Source: JAIRTY01 sp050257395 (GTDB lineage: Bacteria; Actinomycetota; Actinomycetes; Streptosporangiales; Streptosporangiaceae). Taken from it: 64,000 nt of DNA. Positions 60,414-64,000 of this stretch are shown piece by piece. Positions within the stretch are counted from its first letter, which is position 1. Each line of letters starts with the position of its first letter. The DNA is taken from contig JBLMWU010000243.1 in assembly GCA_050257395.1 (NCBI GenBank), positions 1-64,000 of the forward strand, given 5' to 3'. A model generated the notes under the pieces. That model was not told the DNA's origin. It searched no databases and was given only the letters and a program-made list of their open reading frames with translations. Made by a program: the position numbers and the translations under genes.

Positions 60414-60812
60414 ATGACGATAGGTGCCGCTTTACTCCTGATCGCCGCCGGGGCCGTGCTGAGGTTCGCCATCGCCACCACGGCCGTGTACGGCATCGAC
60501 CTGCACATGATCGGTGACATCCTGATGGCGGTCGGAGCCGTCGGGCTGCTGCTGTGGCTGGTGATCTGGCTGCCCCGGACCCGGGCCCGCACCAGCCGCC
60601 CGCCGTACCAGCCGCCCCCGCCGCCCGCGGACGTGCCCCGGCGTGACGGCTACTACCCGGCCGAGCGCTACCCGGCGGACCGCTATCCCCCGGACCGCTA
60701 CCCGGCGGACCGCTATCCCCCGGAGCGCTACCCGGCGGACCGCTACCCCGCCGAGCGCTATCCCGCCGACAACACCCCCACCCTCCGCTACGAGGACCCC
60801 TACTCCCGCTGA
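60414..60812 (+). CDS. DUF6458-like small membrane protein B with pentapeptide tail
   Basis: A 132-residue paralogue of the preceding gene; the first 20 residues are identical and the helices nearly so. The tail carries eight successive five-residue units of the form YP(A/P)(D/E)R, coded by tandem 15-bp repeats (60654-60773), and ends TLRYEDPYSR. GGAGG lies six bases before the ATG. Duplication followed by tail expansion is evident. The function is unknown. Confidence 0.82.
   Translation: MTIGAALLLIAAGAVLRFAIATTAVYGIDLHMIGDILMAVGAVGLLLWLVIWLPRTRARTSRPPYQPPPPPADVPRRDGYYPAERYPADRYPPDRYPADRYPPERYPADRYPAERYPADNTPTLRYEDPYSR
60654..60773 (+). repeat. Eight tandem 15-bp units
   Basis: Eight in-frame units near TACCCGGCGGACCGC code for the YP(A/P)(D/E)R array of DUF6458-like protein B; the last unit ends in Asn. 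Confidence 0.9.
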
Positions 60813-60955
60813 CCAGCCCGAGCGAGCCAAAGGGCCGCCGCCGTCTGGACTGACGAGCGAGGCGACGAAGGAGCCGGAGCGAGGAGGGAAGACGGCGGGC
60901 TCCAGCGGCCCGGAGGCGAGCGAGGGCCAGAAAGGGCGCGAGCCAAGGGCCAGAA

Positions 60956-63130
60956 TTAGGGCGTCGCTGATGAGCTGGTGCTGGGCGTGCTGCTCAGGGT
61001 CGGTGAGGGCGTAGGCGATGGTGACGTCGGAGAAGGTGCAGCCGGCGTCGGGCTGGCGGACGGGCTGGCCGGCGCGGAACTGTGGGCCGGCGCCGGGCTG
61101 GCCGGGGCGCTGGAGCTGCCCTGCGCCGGGCCGACCAGGGTCGGCGGCTGCACCTGGTGGTGGCTCGGCGCCAGCATGAGCGCCAGCGCGCCGACGACGA
61201 CCCCGGCGACCACCACCGCACCACCGGTGGCTGCGCCCGCCGCAAAGGCCCGCCGGTCCCGGCGGTACTCGGTGCGCCGCCGCTCACCAAGCCAGGCCGG
61301 CAGCGACGCCCGCTGCGCCGCCCAGCTGTTGACCGGCGCGGCCGCCATCCCGAGCGTCGGGAAGACCAGCAGCGCCGCGAGCAGCGGGCCGCTGAGCTGA
61401 GTGGCGTGGCTGAGCGCACCGGCGATGCCCGCCAGCCCCAGCACGGCCAGCGACGACTCGGCCCAGTTGGCGCGCAGCGCCTCCCACCATTTCGCCTGCT
61501 CGCTGGTTTTCGGGGTGCGCAGGAAGGCGGCCTTGCGGGCGAACAGCCCCTGCACCGAGGCGCGGGCCACCACCAGCGAGGTGGACTGCCAGATGAAGAA
61601 CGCGCCGATCGCGTCCCGCCACCGTGCCCCGGTCCCCCGGCGCAGCAGGGACACCGCGCGCACCAGGCCCAGCCCGACCAGCACCGGCACCGTGGCCAGC
61701 AGGAACGGGGTCAGCTTGCGGAACAGCTCGCCGCCGCCGGTGGCCAGGTTGGCCGCGCCGGCCAGCAGGAACACGAAGAAGACCAGGCTCAGCAGGTCGC
61801 CGTACCACTGCAGGGCGCCGGCGAGATACGCCCACCGCTGGCCCGCGCTCAGGTGGTTCTCCCGGGTCTGGTGCCCTGGCATGAGGGAGCGGCTGTGCAT
61901 GCGCAGGATCTGGATCCCGCCGAAGCACCACCGGTACCGCTGCCCCTTGAGCGCCTCGAAGGTCAGCGGCATGACCCCGCGGCCCCAGGACTGGTCCACG
62001 TGCAGCCCGGACCAGCCGGCCCGCAGCAGCCGCAGCGACAGCTCCGCGTCCTCCGTGATGCACCACTCGTCCCAGCCGCCCAGCTCGTCCAGGGCGACCC
62101 GGCGGATCAGGCCCATCGTGCCGGCGAAGATCGCGCCGTTGTGCTCGTTGCGGGACGGCTGGGACACCGCGAAGAAGTACTTGTAGGAGAAGTAGAGCCG
62201 CCGGTAGTACGCCGCGTGGGTCCAGTCCCGGTAGTCCTGCGGCGCCTGCACGAACCCGATCCACGGGTCGGCGAACGCGGGCGCGCAGCGGCGCAGGAAG
62301 CCGCGCGAAAGCTGGTAGTCGGAGTCCACCACGCCGATCAGCTCGGCTTTCGGGTCGGTCATGTTGCGCAGCGCGTAGTTCAGCGCCCCTGACTTGTACC
62401 CGGGCCAGTTCTCGAGGTGCTTGAACTTCACCGCGTGCCGGGCGCACCACTCCTCCACGGGCCGCCACAGGGTCTCGTCGTCGGTGTTGTCGTCGATGAC
62501 GCAGATCTCGTAGCGGGGGTAGTCCAGCCGCATCAGCGCCCGCAGCGTCTCGATCACCATGTCTGGCGGCTCGTTGTGCGCGGGCACGTGCAGGCTGACC
62601 ATGGGCAGCTCACTGTCCGGGGCTGGCAGCGCCGTCTGCGGGGTGATCCGGCGGCGCCAGTGCTCGGTGCCAAGCGCGTCGCAGATCTCCCACAGGTACG
62701 CGCACGACAGCAGCGCGGCGAAAACCTCGAACACCCACAGCACGACCCCGCCGACCGTGCTCGCCAGGCCCAGGTTGCTGGCGAACGTCCACTCCAGCGC
62801 GAAGGTCAGGTAGACGATGAACAGGAAGATGCTCGACGCCCAGCACAGGTGCGCGCGGGCGTTCCAGCGGCGGGTGACCGGCAGCCAGATGGCGCTGGCA
62901 AACACGATGCCCGCGATCCCGGCGGTCAGGTTGTGCCCGGCCACCCCGAGCAGCCGCAGGACACCGGCCACCACCGTGGCCACGACCGCGGTGCCCGCGA
63001 CCGCCAGCGCCAGCCGGCGGGTGGCGGGCCAGGCCCCGGCCACGGCCGCCCGGCGCCGGGTGGGCAGGAACAACGCGACCGAGCCCAGCGGTGCCGCCAC
63101 GATTCCGGCCAGCAGTAAAGCCCCAAGCAT
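60956..63130 (-). CDS. BcsA-like processive family 2 glycosyltransferase
   Basis: A 724-residue membrane glycosyltransferase. N-terminal helices (about 1-155) precede a GT-A domain (about 170-430) with VPAHNEPPDM, IDDNTDDE, VVDSDYQ, TEDAEL and QRYRW, the D,D,D,QxxRW set of processive synthases. Four or more C-terminal helices follow. It then adds one more helix and a ~75-residue outside tail almost wholly of Ser, Pro, Thr and Ala. There is no PilZ domain. A beta-linked exopolysaccharide product is inferred. GGAGG lies four bases before the ATG and takes part in alternative RNA hairpins. Confidence 0.9.
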   Translation of the reverse strand: MLGALLLAGIVAAPLGSVALFLPTRRRAAVAGAWPATRRLALAVAGTAVVATVVAGVLRLLGVAGHNLTAGIAGIVFASAIWLPVTRRWNARAHLCWASSIFLFIVYLTFALEWTFASNLGLASTVGGVVLWVFEVFAALLSCAYLWEICDALGTEHWRRRITPQTALPAPDSELPMVSLHVPAHNEPPDMVIETLRALMRLDYPRYEICVIDDNTDDETLWRPVEEWCARHAVKFKHLENWPGYKSGALNYALRNMTDPKAELIGVVDSDYQLSRGFLRRCAPAFADPWIGFVQAPQDYRDWTHAAYYRRLYFSYKYFFAVSQPSRNEHNGAIFAGTMGLIRRVALDELGGWDEWCITEDAELSLRLLRAGWSGLHVDQSWGRGVMPLTFEALKGQRYRWCFGGIQILRMHSRSLMPGHQTRENHLSAGQRWAYLAGALQWYGDLLSLVFFVFLLAGAANLATGGGELFRKLTPFLLATVPVLVGLGLVRAVSLLRRGTGARWRDAIGAFFIWQSTSLVVARASVQGLFARKAAFLRTPKTSEQAKWWEALRANWAESSLAVLGLAGIAGALSHATQLSGPLLAALLVFPTLGMAAAPVNSWAAQRASLPAWLGERRRTEYRRDRRAFAAGAATGGAVVVAGVVVGALALMLAPSHHQVQPPTLVGPAQGSSSAPASPAPAHSSAPASPSASPTPAAPSPTSPSPTPSPTLSSTPSTSSSATP

Positions 63131-63132
63131 GA

Positions 63133-63165
63133 AGCCTCCGCGGGAGGTAGGAGTACCTCCTCTCT
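63133..63165 (-). promoter_or_regulatory. Mutually exclusive leader hairpins of BcsA-like gene
   Basis: In the mRNA, GGAGGUA (63160-63154) can pair with UACCUCC (63149-63143) around a 4-nt loop. Alternatively CCUCC (63147-63143) can pair with GGAGG, the Shine-Dalgarno (63139-63135), around CGC. The first fold exposes the ribosome site and the second hides it. The region could equally be a DNA palindrome bound by a protein. Confidence 0.45.
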
Positions 63166-63246
63166 GTTGCCTTTTGCGGCGGTTTCACACCAGGCTGGCC
63201 AGCTTGAGTGGGCGTTGCGCCGCTCAGCGGGGCTGGGGCCGGGCGG

Positions 63247-64000
63247 TCACCCCAGCCCGAACAGCCGCCGCGGGTTGGTCACGGCGACGGCGGTGACCTG
63301 CGCCTCGTCCAGCGCGCCGGCCAGGAAGCCGGCCGGGTCGGCGAGCGCCATGTCGAACGGCAGGTCGGTGCCGAGCACCACCTGGTCCAGGCCCACCCGG
63401 CTGACCAGGTAGCGAAGGGCCTGCGCGTCGTGGGTGATGGTGTCGAAGTAGAGGCGGCCGAAGTAGTCCCAGGCGTTCACCGGGGCATCCGCGAGTTCCG
63501 GCCGCACCTGCCGGGCGTGCACCAGCCGGCCGGTCTGATAGGGCAGGAACCCGCCGCCGTGCATCAGCACCAGCTTGAGCGCCGGCCAGCGGTCCAGCAC
63601 CCCGGCGCAGATGAGCCGTTCCACCACGATCGTGGTCTCCAGCGGGTTGCCGATGGCGTTCTGCAGGTACCACTGCTCCAGCGCAGGGTGAGCGCAGTTG
63701 AACGCCGGGTGGATCAGCACCGGCATGCCCGCGCTGTCCGCCTCCGCCCAGAACGCCGCGAACTCCGGCTCGTCTAGGCGGCGGCCCGCGATCGATGTCC
63801 CCATCGCGGCGCCAACCGCGCCCGCCGTGGCTGCCTCCCGGTAGACCGTGGCCGCCAGCGCCGGCGCCTGCATAGGCAGGTTCGCCAGCCAGTGCAGCCG
63901 GTCCGGGGCCGCCTCGCAGAAGTGGGCCATCCCTTCGTTCGTCGCCCGGCACACGTCAGCCGCCAGTTCCGGCTCCAGGTCGTAGCAGAAGGCCACCGGC
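63247..64000 (-). CDS. Amidohydrolase family 2 (ACMSD-like), 5' end beyond window
   Basis: The visible 251 residues are the C-terminal part of a TIM-barrel metal-dependent decarboxylase/hydrolase of the ACMSD / gamma-resorcylate decarboxylase group. Motifs: VGAAMGTSIAGRRLD, the metal-binding His in PVLIHPAFN, LKLVLMHGGGFLPY, and the catalytic Asp in VVLGTDLPFDM, ending TNPRRLFGLG. The N-terminal HxH metal motif lies outside the window. Members decarboxylate aromatic or muconate-type acids; the substrate is unknown. It is transcribed toward the BcsA-like gene. Confidence 0.88.
   Translation of the reverse strand, partial: PVAFCYDLEPELAADVCRATNEGMAHFCEAAPDRLHWLANLPMQAPALAATVYREAATAGAVGAAMGTSIAGRRLDEPEFAAFWAEADSAGMPVLIHPAFNCAHPALEQWYLQNAIGNPLETTIVVERLICAGVLDRWPALKLVLMHGGGFLPYQTGRLVHARQVRPELADAPVNAWDYFGRLYFDTITHDAQALRYLVSRVGLDQVVLGTDLPFDMALADPAGFLAGALDEAQVTAVAVTNPRRLFGLG

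Overview
The window is a contiguous piece of a very GC-rich actinobacterial chromosome. The taxon is inferred from gene content: a SepH septation protein, RamB next to isocitrate lyase, GAF-ANTAR proteins, DUF6458 and DUF7455 proteins, a SIMPL lipoprotein-like protein, a tricorn protease, a PASTA-less Ser/Thr kinase, frequent GTG starts, and promoters placed so that leaderless transcripts are likely. No rRNA, tRNA, CRISPR array, prophage or insertion sequence was seen. A soil or plant-associated Actinomycetes lineage fits; the sequence alone does not fix the genus.

Layout. 1-3248: tricorn protease, 3' end beyond the window. 3641-5161: flavohemoglobin with a long N-terminal extension. 5154-5768: SRPBCC-like protein. 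5995-8765: a compact convergent nucleotide module (HxGH nucleotidyltransferase, dCMP-deaminase-like fusion, HIT protein, thymidylate synthase). 8996-11381: fused anthranilate synthase TrpEG preceded by a 13-codon Trp leader peptide and an attenuator hairpin. 11408-16392: SIMPL protein, DMT transporter, DUF7455 protein, membrane protein, ABC-2 exporter pair. 16412-17524: GH8 lipoprotein with an ambiguous 5' end. 17882-19503: remains of a molybdenum hydroxylase (intact 2Fe-2S subunit, internally deleted and frameshifted large subunit). 19544-20338: MHYT membrane sensor.

20480-31831 is an aromatic-acid catabolic island. On the minus strand a translationally coupled operon runs substrate-binding protein, LivG, LivF, LivH, LivM, ThDP enzyme, SDR, below an AraC-type regulator. 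On the plus strand lie a PobA-type hydroxylase, a VanA-like Rieske oxygenase and a 66-residue double-CxxC protein. The AraC/pobA intergenic region carries repeated TGTTCG elements and a near-consensus promoter.

31824-34951: two-component system divergent from its likely target, a membrane-anchored DUF5666-like protein. 35074-37983: MMPL exporter and TetR regulator with matching putative operators upstream of both. 38192-42558: acyl-CoA dehydrogenase, RamB and isocitrate lyase (acetate/glyoxylate metabolism). 42690-48940: small membrane protein, GT2, second MMPL, SepH, PEBP lipoprotein. 49145-55322: a signalling and low-complexity stretch (disordered Tyr/Gly-rich membrane protein, Ser/Thr kinase with His-rich tail, STAS protein, two GAF-ANTAR regulators). 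55464-59840: ABC-F ATPase divergent from a sugar-acid dehydratase/aldolase pair. 59917-60812: tandem DUF6458 proteins. 60956-63130: BcsA-like glycosyltransferase. 63247-64000: amidohydrolase, 5' end beyond the window.

The least explained signals are the nucleotide module at 6-8.8 kb, the Rieske-linked mini zinc ribbon, the disordered repeat protein at 49.1-51.6 kb and the mutually exclusive hairpins ahead of the BcsA-like gene.
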